Shown one piece after another: positions 57,591 to 64,000 of a stretch of DNA of 64,000 nucleotides; positions within the stretch are counted from its first letter, which is position 1, and each line of letters starts with the position of its first letter. Source of the stretch: Chimaeribacter arupi (GTDB lineage: Bacteria > Pseudomonadota > Gammaproteobacteria > Enterobacterales > Enterobacteriaceae). The translations under genes were made by a program, and so were the position numbers. The notes below the pieces were generated by a model. It was given only the letters and a program-made list of their open reading frames with translations. It did no database searches and was not told the origin of the DNA. The stretch spans positions 1 through 64,000 of the forward strand of contig NZ_PJZI01000002.1 in the NCBI RefSeq assembly GCF_002858805.1, read 5' to 3'.

Positions 57591-58370
57591 ATGAACTTTG
57601 CCATGAAATTGAATTATCGCTTACAAACCGACCATTCACCGGCCGGTGCGCTGCCGGTGGTGCTGATTCACGGGCTGTTCGGCAGCCTGGATAACCTCGG
57701 CGTGCTGGCGCGCGACCTGCGTGACCGCCACCCGGTGGTGCAGGTGGATATGCGCAACCACGGGCTGTCACCGCGGGCGCCGGGCATGACCTACCCGGAG
57801 ATGGCGGCGGATTTGAAGGAGTTGCTCGACGATCTGGCGATTGAGCGGGCGATTGTTATCGGCCACTCGATGGGCGGCAAAGCGGCGATGGCGCTGACGG
57901 CCGTGGCCGGGGAGAAAATTGAGAAACTGGTGGTGATTGACGTCGCGCCGGTGGATTACCAGACCCGCCGCCACGATGAGATTTTTGCCGCGATCCGCGC
58001 CGTCACGGAGGCCGGGGCAACAGTGCGCAGCGCCGCCGCCGGCATCATGCGGGATTATCTGGACGAAGAGGGTGTGATCCAGTTCCTGCTGAAATCGTTC
58101 CATGAGGGCGAATGGCGCTTCAACGTGCCGGTGCTGTGGGACCAGTACGCGCACATCACCGGCTGGGAGCCGGTGCCTGCCTGGCCGCACCCGGCGCTGT
58201 TCATCCGCGGTGGTCACTCCCCCTATGTTCAGGAGAGCTACCGCGAAGAGATTGCGCGCCAGTTCCCGCAGGCGCGCGCCCATGTGGTGGCCGGTACCGG
58301 CCACTGGGTGCATGCCGAGAAACCCGAGGCCGTGCTGCGTGCCATTAACCGGTTCCTCGGCGAGGCGTAA
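57591..58370 (+). CDS. ybfF: Alpha/beta-hydrolase esterase YbfF
   Basis: A 259-residue esterase acting on short acyl esters. The oxyanion region is VLIHGLFGSLDNLG, the nucleophile elbow IGHSMGGKAAM carries the catalytic Ser, and GTGHWVHAEKPEAV carries the catalytic His. The ATG at 57591 follows AAGGAG with long spacing. The next in-frame ATG (57603) would give the E. coli-length MKLN start and is equally possible. It diverges from seqA; an in-frame opening further upstream overlaps seqA and is a shadow. Confidence 0.93.
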   Translation: MNFAMKLNYRLQTDHSPAGALPVVLIHGLFGSLDNLGVLARDLRDRHPVVQVDMRNHGLSPRAPGMTYPEMAADLKELLDDLAIERAIVIGHSMGGKAAMALTAVAGEKIEKLVVIDVAPVDYQTRRHDEIFAAIRAVTEAGATVRSAAAGIMRDYLDEEGVIQFLLKSFHEGEWRFNVPVLWDQYAHITGWEPVPAWPHPALFIRGGHSPYVQESYREEIARQFPQARAHVVAGTGHWVHAEKPEAVLRAINRFLGEA

Positions 58371-58373
58371 CCG

Positions 58374-58970
58374 CTAGTTCAGGGCGTCGTCCGGCCAGTA
58401 TTTGTAGCCGTACAGCATCGCCTGGGCGGAGAGGCCGTTGTCGGTGAGCTGATAGATGCTGATGCCGGACACCCCCTGCTCCACTGCGGCCTGGGTGCTC
58501 AGCGTGCGGCTGGGGGTGGCGCCGCCCTTGTCTTTATATTTGGCAGAGGCATGAGTGTCTGCGCTCAGCATCAGGCCATGTTCGATGAAATCGCTCAGGC
58601 TTTTCGCTGTCGGGAACACCATCAGAAAGCGGATCTGGTTGACCCCCAGCCCTACCCCGGTTCCCGCCTGCGCCACCCGCATGTAGGTCTCTTTGCCGCT
58701 GTGGTTGTCATGCACCACGCCGTACCCGTTTCCGATCCCGACCACCATGATTTTATTGCTTTGCAGGGCAAACACCCCGTAACCCGCCGCCTTTTTCAGC
58801 GCCTGCTCTGCTGCCGGGTAACGGGTACACACCTCTTTCAACGTGGTTTGCTGCATGGCGTGAATCGAACGGCGCTGCTGCGCCGGGTTATCGCCCTGGG
58901 CACCACAGCCGCTCAGCATGACAGTAAAAATAATCCAGACAAATGATTTAAAATTAATTATATCAAACAT
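58374..58970 (-). CDS. SYLF (YSC84-like) domain lipoprotein
   Basis: A 198-residue exported lipoprotein. A hydrophobic segment leads to the lipobox TVMLSGCGAQ (acylated Cys near residue 22). A SYLF/YSC84-type lipid-binding domain follows, with AAGYGVFALQSNKIMVVGIGNG and GTGVGLGVNQIRFLMVFP. The domain binds phosphoinositide-like lipids in eukaryotes; its bacterial role is unknown. It lies convergent with ybfF (3-nt gap). It is not part of the usual E. coli seqA-ybfF-ybfE order, so it is an insertion here. Confidence 0.82.
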   Translation of the reverse strand: MFDIINFKSFVWIIFTVMLSGCGAQGDNPAQQRRSIHAMQQTTLKEVCTRYPAAEQALKKAAGYGVFALQSNKIMVVGIGNGYGVVHDNHSGKETYMRVAQAGTGVGLGVNQIRFLMVFPTAKSLSDFIEHGLMLSADTHASAKYKDKGGATPSRTLSTQAAVEQGVSGISIYQLTDNGLSAQAMLYGYKYWPDDALN

Positions 58971-59282
58971 TTATGGTTAATCCTGACCGATAAACCGCGC
59001 ATTTTGTCAGGTTTTTACCCTGAAAGCGCCGGTCAAAGCGGCTTACCGCACAAAATGAAAAATGGGCTGAAACGCCAACAGATGAACCAGGACAGGCAGT
59101 TAGGCATTGTTCCGGCGGCGCGGGCTGGGGTATTATGGCGCGCTATTGTTTTGCCGCCGTCCGCGCTGCTGCGCAACGGGGTAATGTGGGTTAAGGTTGA
59201 TTGACCTGAACGTATATTCACCGAGCCATCCGGCTGCGCTGGCGCAGGCAGATGTTTATCCCTTAGTTGTACCGCTACCTAT
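58971..59282. other. Intergenic region upstream of ybfE
   Basis: 312 bp with no supported gene; a few short in-frame openings lack ribosome sites. The ybfE-proximal part contains the candidate LexA box (59206-59221). The lipoprotein-proximal part is AT-rich and should hold its promoter. Confidence 0.5.
59206..59221 (+). promoter_or_regulatory. Candidate LexA box of ybfE
   Basis: CTG-AACGTATATT-CAC matches the LexA form CTG-N10-CAG except for the last base, with the usual AT-rich TATAT centre. It lies 61 bp upstream of the ybfE ATG. E. coli ybfE is a LexA regulon member, which supports it. Confidence 0.5.
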
Positions 59283-59570
59283 ATGGCAAAAGAACAAACG
59301 GATCGCACTACGCTGGATCTGTTCGCAGATGACCGTCGTCCCGGCCGCCCCAAAACCAACCCGCTTTCCCGTGATGAACAGCTGAGAATCAATAAGCGGA
59401 ATCAATTACGGCGCGATAAAGTCCGCGGTTTGCGGCGGGTGGAATTGAAGATTAATGCGGACGCGGTGGATGCGCTCAACAAGCTTGCTGAGCAGCAGAA
59501 CATCAGCCGCAGCGAACTGATTGAACAGATGTTGCTGGAACAGTTGCGCAAACAACAGGCTGAATCCTGA
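59283..59570 (+). CDS. ybfE: LexA-regulated protein YbfE (ribbon-helix-helix)
   Basis: A 95-residue small basic protein. It starts MAKEQTDRTTLDLFADDRR as in E. coli. A disordered basic middle (PGRPKTNPLSRDEQLRINKR) leads to a ribbon-helix-helix region (RVELKINADAVDALNKLAEQ ... SRSELIEQMLLEQL). It is SOS-induced in E. coli; its targets are unknown to me. It stands 5' of a strong terminator and in front of the chemoreceptor gene on the other strand. Confidence 0.95.
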   Translation: MAKEQTDRTTLDLFADDRRPGRPKTNPLSRDEQLRINKRNQLRRDKVRGLRRVELKINADAVDALNKLAEQQNISRSELIEQMLLEQLRKQQAES

Positions 59571-59603
59571 CGGCCTGCTGTTTGCGCCCTGCCCTTCCCC
59601 CAG

Positions 59604-59640
59604 ACCGGTGGTGAACCCAGTTCACCACCGGTTTTGTTTT
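59604..59640 (+). terminator. ybfE terminator
   Basis: ACCGGTGGTGAA (59604-59615) and TTCACCACCGGT (59621-59632) form a perfect 12-bp stem with a CCCAG loop, then TTTGTTTT. It is on the ybfE strand. Minus-strand reading has no T-run, so it does not end the chemoreceptor transcript well. Confidence 0.9.
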
Positions 59641-59654
59641 AGGGCGTCCTCAGA

Positions 59655-61307
59655 TTAGAACGTTTCCCAGTTGTCCTGGCCGGACGCCGGGGTGCGTGCG
59701 CTGACGACCGCCACGCTTTTCACCGGGGCCGCAGCCACGGCCGGGGTGCGCACTGCGCCGTCCCGCAGGGTAAAGGTGGCCACTGTCTGGTTCAGCACGG
59801 CCGCCTGCTCTTCCAGCGACAAGGCTGCCTGCGACGCCTGCTCCACCAGCGCGGCGTTCTGCTGCGTCACGCTGTCCATTTCTGTCACCGCCAGGGCCAC
59901 CTGGCTGATGCCTTTGCTCTGCTCGTCTGACGCAGAGGCGATTTCGCCCATGATGTCCGTAACGTGGGTGATGGACTGCACGATGTCGCCCATCGTCTGG
60001 CCTGCGCTGGCCACCAGTTTGGACCCGCTGTCCACCCGGCTTACCGATTCGCTGATCAGGTTTTCAATCTCTTTCGCCGCCTGCGCGCTGCGCTGTGCCA
60101 GGTTGCGCACTTCGCTCGCGACCACCGCAAAGCCGCGGCCCTGCTCACCGGCCCGCGCGGCTTCTACCGCGGCGTTCAGTGCCAGGATGTTGGTCTGGAA
60201 GGCGATGCTGTTGATCACGGTGGTGATTTCAGCAATTTTCTTCGAGCTGCCGGAGATTTCCTGCATGGTGCGGACCACATCGGCCACAATCTGCCCGCCT
60301 TTCTGGGCGGTGACGGAGGCGGTGCTGGCCAGCTGGCTGGCGTGGTGCGCGTTGTCGGCGTTGTGTTTCACCGTGGCGGTCAGCTGCTCCATGCTGGCGG
60401 CCGTCTCTTCCAGCGCCGAGGCTTGTTCTTCGGTACGGGAGGAGAGATCGTTGTTGCCGGCAGAGATTTCAGACGCCCCCTGATAGATGTTATCGGTACA
60501 GGAGCGGATCGCCAGCACGGTTTTCGCCAGGCTGTTTTGCATATCACGCAGCAGCGGGATCAACCTGCCGACGCAGTTGCTGCCGAAATCATGCAGCTCT
60601 TTGCCGAGATCGCCGTTGGCAATCGCCGCGAACTGCCCGCGCAGGGTGTCCAGCGGTTTCACGACCGCCATCACCAGGTAACGGTCAGTGGCAATCAGCA
60701 ACAGGATGCCGAAGGTCAGCGCCGCGATCAGGATCACTTTGCTGGTGGAGGCGATGCTGTGGAAATCCGCCTTGGAAGCGTCAATCTTCGCCGTGGCCTG
60801 TTTGGTATACCGGGCGTTGGAAGCGGAGAACTGGCGGCTCAGGGCCGGCACCGTCACTTTGGACAGCTGGCGGTAGCTTGCCATGTCGCCCCGTTTGGCG
60901 GCCTGATAGAGCGGGTTGACACCCTGCTCGATCAGCGCTTCCCAGTCATCCGTCACCTGTTTGACGGTGTCCGGCTCAATGCTGGCATTACCGATCTTTT
61001 TAAATTCACTGTATGCGCCTTGCAGGTTCGCCAGCGCCTTGGCCACGGAATCGAAATCCGGGTTCGGCTCATTGGAGGCAACGCTGTCGACGGCACGCGC
61101 CAGGCGGGTCACCGTACGGAAATACTGGTCGTTGCCGTGGTTAATCAGGTCAATATTCTGTACCAGCAGCGCACTGGCCTCGGTTGTGTCAGTGAGTTTA
61201 TTCAGAGAGATGACGGTATAGGCCGCAACCCCGCCCCACAGGACGCAAAATATCCCCAGCACCCACAACAGGGCGGCACGGATGGTGATGTTTTTTAAAA
61301 ACTGCAC
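59655..61307 (-). CDS. Methyl-accepting chemotaxis protein
   Basis: A 550-residue chemoreceptor. TM1 is about 10-32, a periplasmic four-helix-bundle ligand domain spans 33-187, and TM2 about 190-212. A HAMP domain ([21 protein letters not shown]) follows, then the cytoplasmic coiled coil with the family hairpin tip [33 protein letters not shown] (split: [15 protein letters not shown] and [14 protein letters not shown]). It ends NWETF, the pentapeptide that tethers CheR/CheB, so it is a major Tsr/Tar-class receptor. The GTG at 61307 after AGAGGAAAT gives a normal short N-terminus. Ligand unknown. Confidence 0.92.
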   Translation of the reverse strand: MQFLKNITIRAALLWVLGIFCVLWGGVAAYTVISLNKLTDTTEASALLVQNIDLINHGNDQYFRTVTRLARAVDSVASNEPNPDFDSVAKALANLQGAYSEFKKIGNASIEPDTVKQVTDDWEALIEQGVNPLYQAAKRGDMASYRQLSKVTVPALSRQFSASNARYTKQATAKIDASKADFHSIASTSKVILIAALTFGILLLIATDRYLVMAVVKPLDTLRGQFAAIANGDLGKELHDFGSNCVGRLIPLLRDMQNSLAKTVLAIRSCTDNIYQGASEISAGNNDLSSRTEEQASALEETAASMEQLTATVKHNADNAHHASQLASTASVTAQKGGQIVADVVRTMQEISGSSKKIAEITTVINSIAFQTNILALNAAVEAARAGEQGRGFAVVASEVRNLAQRSAQAAKEIENLISESVSRVDSGSKLVASAGQTMGDIVQSITHVTDIMGEIASASDEQSKGISQVALAVTEMDSVTQQNAALVEQASQAALSLEEQAAVLNQTVATFTLRDGAVRTPAVAAAPVKSVAVVSARTPASGQDNWETF

Positions 61308-61758
61308 ATTTCCTCTCTCGAAACAGGATGTTTCAGGCTGAACAACGTGGATCCGGGTACTCGCTCCCTGATACAAGGTTGGTATGGCGGAACCGGGGTT
61401 CCTGCCAGATAAAATGAGGATGATCCCCCCTCATGTGTCTGATATCGGCAGACCGGAAGCAACGTTTAGCCTTGGAGGAAAATATTCACGCAGGGAAATT
61501 ACCTGCGGCCCGCTGCGGGAGGTCAGGCGCTTGATATCACAATGAAGTTACTTTCAGCACACAAAGGCGATAACACCTCTGTTTTTTGGCCGATAGAATA
61601 TTTCACCATTCTGTCTGCCGGTGAGGGTTGCCGGCACCGGCAAGTGCAGGCCGGACGGCGTGATGATGTTCACCCGGCGGTGACTTTGCTATCATCAGCA
61701 GCATCAGCGCCTGTCAGTGGCAGGTTTACTTATTAAGAACAAGAGGTTAGAGAAGCAT
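61308..61758. other. Divergent control region, chemoreceptor / fldA
   Basis: 451 bp without a supported gene. It contains the sigma-28 promoter of the chemoreceptor (61442-61468). A chance GCCGATAG on the plus strand has a poor -35. The fldA-proximal 100 bp holds no clear Fur box. Confidence 0.5.
61442..61468 (-). promoter_or_regulatory. Sigma-28 (FliA) promoter of the chemoreceptor gene
   Basis: On the minus strand TAAA (61468-61465), then 15 bases, then GCCGATAT (61449-61442). The FliA consensus is TAAA-N15-GCCGATAA, so only the final base differs. It lies 135 nt upstream of the GTG start and reads toward it. This puts the receptor in the flagellar class III regulon. Confidence 0.85.
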
Positions 61759-62286
61759 ATGGCCGTAGTGGGAATCTTCTTCGGGTCCGATACCGGAAAC
61801 ACGGAAAACATCGCCAAAATGATCCAGAAGCAACTGGGCAACGATGTTGCCGAGGTGCACGACATCGCCAAAAGCAGCAAGGAAGATCTGGAAAAGTTCG
61901 ACATCCTGCTGCTGGGCATCCCGACCTGGTACTACGGCGAAGCGCAGTGTGACTGGGATGATTTCTTCCCGACGCTGGAAGAGATCGATTTCGAAGGCAA
62001 ACTGGTGGCCCTGTTTGGCTGCGGTGACCAGGAAGATTACGCCGAGTATTTCTGTGATGCGATGGGCACCGTGCGTGACATCATTGAACCGCGCGGCGCG
62101 GTACTGGTCGGCCATTGGCCAACCGAAGGCTACCATTTCGAAGCCTCCAAAGGGCTGGCCGATGACACCCACTTTATCGGCCTGGCCATTGACGAAGACC
62201 GTCAGCCGGAGCTGACCAACGAACGCGTTGACGCGTGGGTCAAGCAGATTACTCAGGAGCTGAGCCTGGCGGAAATCCTCGGTTAA
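61759..62286 (+). CDS. fldA: Flavodoxin FldA
   Basis: A 175-residue long-chain flavodoxin. The FMN phosphate loop is GIFFGSDTGNTENIAKMI. Isoalloxazine-stacking residues lie in IPTWYYGEAQCDWDDF and FGCGDQEDYAEYFCDAMGTV. It is the electron donor to biotin synthase, ribonucleotide reductase activation, methionine synthase and others. The ATG at 61759 gives MAVVGIFFG as in E. coli. It precedes fur on the same strand, as in E. coli. No ribosome site or family support exists for an upstream in-frame start. Confidence 0.97.
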   Translation: MAVVGIFFGSDTGNTENIAKMIQKQLGNDVAEVHDIAKSSKEDLEKFDILLLGIPTWYYGEAQCDWDDFFPTLEEIDFEGKLVALFGCGDQEDYAEYFCDAMGTVRDIIEPRGAVLVGHWPTEGYHFEASKGLADDTHFIGLAIDEDRQPELTNERVDAWVKQITQELSLAEILG

Positions 62287-62584
62287 TACCCCCGGCCCCG
62301 GCGGTTGATTTTCAACCAAAAGGGCCCTGTTTCCCCTGCCCGGCACCGAAATATTGGCTACAAGTTTGTAACTTTATCCAGTATCGGGGTACACTGGGCC
62401 CCGCGTATTTCCTATCCATCAACGTGTTGCAAAAGTAGCCCGCAACCCGCACAACGCAAGCAGGCGGCGTTTTCATTTTGAGCGGCTCAGTTCTATAATG
62501 AGACGCAACTAAAACCTTTGCGCCGACCGATGTCATAGGCTGTATGCCTAAACGTGAATAGCATAGTAACAGGACAGAATCCGC

Positions 62585-63028
62585 ATGACTGACAACAACA
62601 CCGCATTAAAAAAGGCCGGCCTGAAAGTCACGCTTCCGCGACTCAAGATCCTGGAAGTGTTACAAGATCCGACCTGCCACCACGTCAGTGCGGAAGATCT
62701 TTATAAGAAGTTGATCGACATGGGCGAAGAGATTGGCCTGGCCACGGTATACCGCGTGCTGAACCAATTTGATGACGCCGGCATTGTCACCCGCCACAAT
62801 TTTGAAGGCGGTAAGTCAGTGTTCGAACTGACTCAGCAGCACCACCACGATCACCTGATCTGCCTGGATTGCGGAAAAGTGATCGAGTTCAGCGATGAAT
62901 CCATTGAGATTCGTCAGCGTGAAATTGCCAAGAAACACGGCATTAAGCTGACCAACCATAGCCTCTACCTCTATGGTCATTGTGAAGCGGGCGATTGCCG
63001 CGAAAACGAAGGATTGCACGAGAAGTAA
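62585..63028 (+). CDS. fur: Ferric uptake regulator Fur
   Basis: A 147-residue iron-sensing repressor. The winged helix (residues 1-80) has LKVTLPRLKILEVLQ and GLATVYRVLNQFDDAGIV. The metal sites are HHHDHLICLDCGKVIEF, with the zinc-type Cys93/Cys96 pair, and GHCEAGDC. Length is one less than E. coli. The 298 nt between fldA and fur hold a candidate -10 (TATAAT 62494-62499) and no recognised gene. A downstream double terminator follows. Confidence 0.97.
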   Translation: MTDNNTALKKAGLKVTLPRLKILEVLQDPTCHHVSAEDLYKKLIDMGEEIGLATVYRVLNQFDDAGIVTRHNFEGGKSVFELTQQHHHDHLICLDCGKVIEFSDESIEIRQREIAKKHGIKLTNHSLYLYGHCEAGDCRENEGLHEK

Positions 63029-63038
63029 TCGCTGCCTG

Positions 63039-63057
63039 GGGCACCCGGTGCCCTTTT
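63039..63057 (+). terminator. fur terminator (first)
   Basis: GGGCAC (63039-63044) and GTGCCC (63048-63053) form a 6-bp stem with a 3-nt loop and then TTTT. It lies 11 nt after the fur stop. Confidence 0.65.
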
Positions 63058-63073
63058 GCCGTTGCAGCCGAAA

Positions 63074-63097
63074 AACCGCATTGATGCGGTTTTTTTT
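63074..63097 (+). terminator. fur terminator (second)
   Basis: AACCGCA and TGCGGTT flank a TTGA loop, followed by more T (TTTTTTTT in all at 63090-63097). It is a second, stronger terminator in tandem. Confidence 0.85.
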
Positions 63098-63131
63098 CGC
63101 CCTTTTTCCGGCGGCCCCGCCCTGTGGCGAT

Positions 63132-63155
63132 AAAAAAGCCCCGGTTTGCCGGGGC
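63132..63155 (-). terminator. chb terminator
   Basis: GCCCCGG (63138-63144) pairs with CCGGGGC (63149-63155) around TTTG. Minus-strand reading continues into TTTTTT (complement of 63132-63137). It lies 41 nt after the chitobiase stop. Confidence 0.9.
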
Positions 63156-63195
63156 CATAATATTGCGCTGCACTGTCGCGTTATGCGGCGTTACG

Positions 63196-64000
63196 TCAGA
63201 GCCCGACCTGCTCGCTGCGCCCGCTGCGTTTGCCGTCCGGGCTGAGGGTACGCACCCAGACGCCTTTTTCCACGCCCGGTTTGGCCTCTGCCCGGTATGT
63301 CTGCCAATTTACGCCGTCCTGTGAATACTGGATGGTGAGGCCCGGCAGTGACACATTGGCGTCAAGCTTACCGTTTACGATGCGTGCGCCGGGTACCGGC
63401 AGGCGATAGGCGACGCCGTGACGATCCAGCTTCGCGATCTCGCGCTGCCCCATCAGGTTGGCGAAACGCTGCCAGTCCGCCGCCAGCTTATCGCGGTTAA
63501 CCCAATGGGTTTTGCCGCCCTGGTACTCCCGCCCGGCTTTGTACGGCAGTTCCCAGTCTGCACGGTGCCAGGCGCGCTCGGCCAGCACCATCAGGCGCGG
63601 ATAGATACGGTATTCCAGGTCACTGTCGGTGCGGATGGTTTCGCTCCAGGCCTGCCCGGACATGCCGTGCGCGCCCGGCCACGGGGCATCGCCGCGGGCG
63701 GTAAAGGCGTTGCCGTCACGGTCAACGGAGGTTTCGGCGTTCTGCGGCAGGTTGTCCGGCGCGAAGCTGAAGATCTTGGCCTCATCGCTGGCGCGCGTGG
63801 CCCAGTAGTAGCCCGGCTCACGCGCGCTGACCTCATAGGGTTTGTCAAAGTAGAGGTAATCCGGGTTGGAGAGCGTAATTTCATACCCTTTGGCTGCCCA
63901 TTCCCCGGCGCTCTGCGCACCGCCCCAGTAGAGGGTGTCCCAGAAATTGACCCCCACCCGCGACGTGGCGAAAGCGCGGGCATCTTTCGCATCTTTCAGG
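63196..64000 (-). CDS. chb: Chitobiase (beta-N-acetylhexosaminidase), 3' part only
   Basis: At least 268 residues, open to the right edge of the window; the catalytic Asp-Glu pair lies outside. The sequence contains the end of a family 20 barrel (GVNFWDTLYWGGAQ, NAETSVDRDGNAFTARGDAP, QAWSETIRTDSDLEYRIYPR) and the C-terminal domain (PVPGARIVNGKLDANVSLPG). This closely resembles Serratia marcescens chitobiase, which hydrolyses chitobiose to N-acetylglucosamine. In Serratia the gene sits by chiP-chiQ near fur, consistent with this location. E. coli lacks it here. Confidence 0.9.
   Translation of the reverse strand, partial: LKDAKDARAFATSRVGVNFWDTLYWGGAQSAGEWAAKGYEITLSNPDYLYFDKPYEVSAREPGYYWATRASDEAKIFSFAPDNLPQNAETSVDRDGNAFTARGDAPWPGAHGMSGQAWSETIRTDSDLEYRIYPRLMVLAERAWHRADWELPYKAGREYQGGKTHWVNRDKLAADWQRFANLMGQREIAKLDRHGVAYRLPVPGARIVNGKLDANVSLPGLTIQYSQDGVNWQTYRAEAKPGVEKGVWVRTLSPDGKRSGRSEQVGL

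Noticed and set aside
61579-61600. Plus-strand GCCGATAG (part of GGCCGATAGAATA) as a sigma-28 promoter for fldA
   Set aside because: The -35 would be TAAC with 14-bp spacing, a poor match, and fldA is not a flagellar gene. The minus-strand site is far better.
62554-62592. Small GTG-start opening overlapping the fur start, like the E. coli uof leader
   Set aside because: Only 12 codons, no clear ribosome site, and I could not match it to Uof. Could be checked by ribosome profiling.

Overview
The window is a piece of an enterobacterial chromosome, most likely Serratia or a close relative in the Yersiniaceae. The backbone is collinear with the E. coli lysT-tolQRAB-pal-cyd-suc-sdh-gltA-nei-pxp-phr-kdp-pgm-seqA-fldA-fur segment. 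The Serratia hint is the right edge: a chitobiase (beta-N-acetylhexosaminidase) resembling that of Serratia marcescens lies beside fur. The genus call is inference, since no search was run. There is no rRNA, IS element, prophage or CRISPR array.

Layout, left to right. 1-451: two tRNA-Lys(TTT) genes with a tRNA 3' remnant between them. 452-6239 (minus): ybgC-tolQ-tolR-tolA-tolB-pal-cpoB, the envelope-constriction machine. 6513-9385 (minus): cydA-cydB-cydX, cytochrome bd oxidase, behind a perfect FNR site; ybgE is missing. 10018-11652 (plus): a secreted phosphatidylinositol phospholipase C with a ricin-type lectin domain. 11764-21451 (minus): sdhCDAB-sucABCD, a complete block of TCA-cycle genes, divergent from gltA (22218-23501).

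23824-26808 is an autotransporter. nei is followed by a pyroglutamate module, pxpB-pxpC-pxpA-DUF969-DUF979-pcp (all minus), which links peptide trimming, probable uptake and 5-oxoproline hydrolysis to glutamate. A YcaD-like MFS exporter with an attenuator-like leader diverges from it. ybgA (DUF523-DUF1722)-phrB-phosphodiesterase-ybgI form a second minus-strand group. 38608-45579 is a chaperone/usher fimbrial operon (major subunit, chaperone, usher, three minor subunits, adhesin) behind four tandem ~21-bp repeats.

46018-53868 is kdpFABC-kdpDE, high-affinity potassium uptake, with a recognisable KdpE operator. Then come ybfA, a His-rich PadR/YqjI-like repressor with a striking palindromic operator, pgm, seqA, ybfF, a SYLF-domain lipoprotein, ybfE, a chemoreceptor with a sigma-28 promoter, fldA, fur and the cut-off chitobiase gene.

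The general pattern is a conserved metabolic and housekeeping backbone. Its junctions hold exchangeable surface or secreted functions: PI-PLC between cydA and sucD, the autotransporter between gltA and nei, and fimbriae between ybgA and kdp. I found no wholly new multi-gene system. The best leads are the DUF969/DUF979 pair as a pyroglutamate transporter, two attenuator-like leaders, the PadR operator, and two sets of tandem operator-like repeats.
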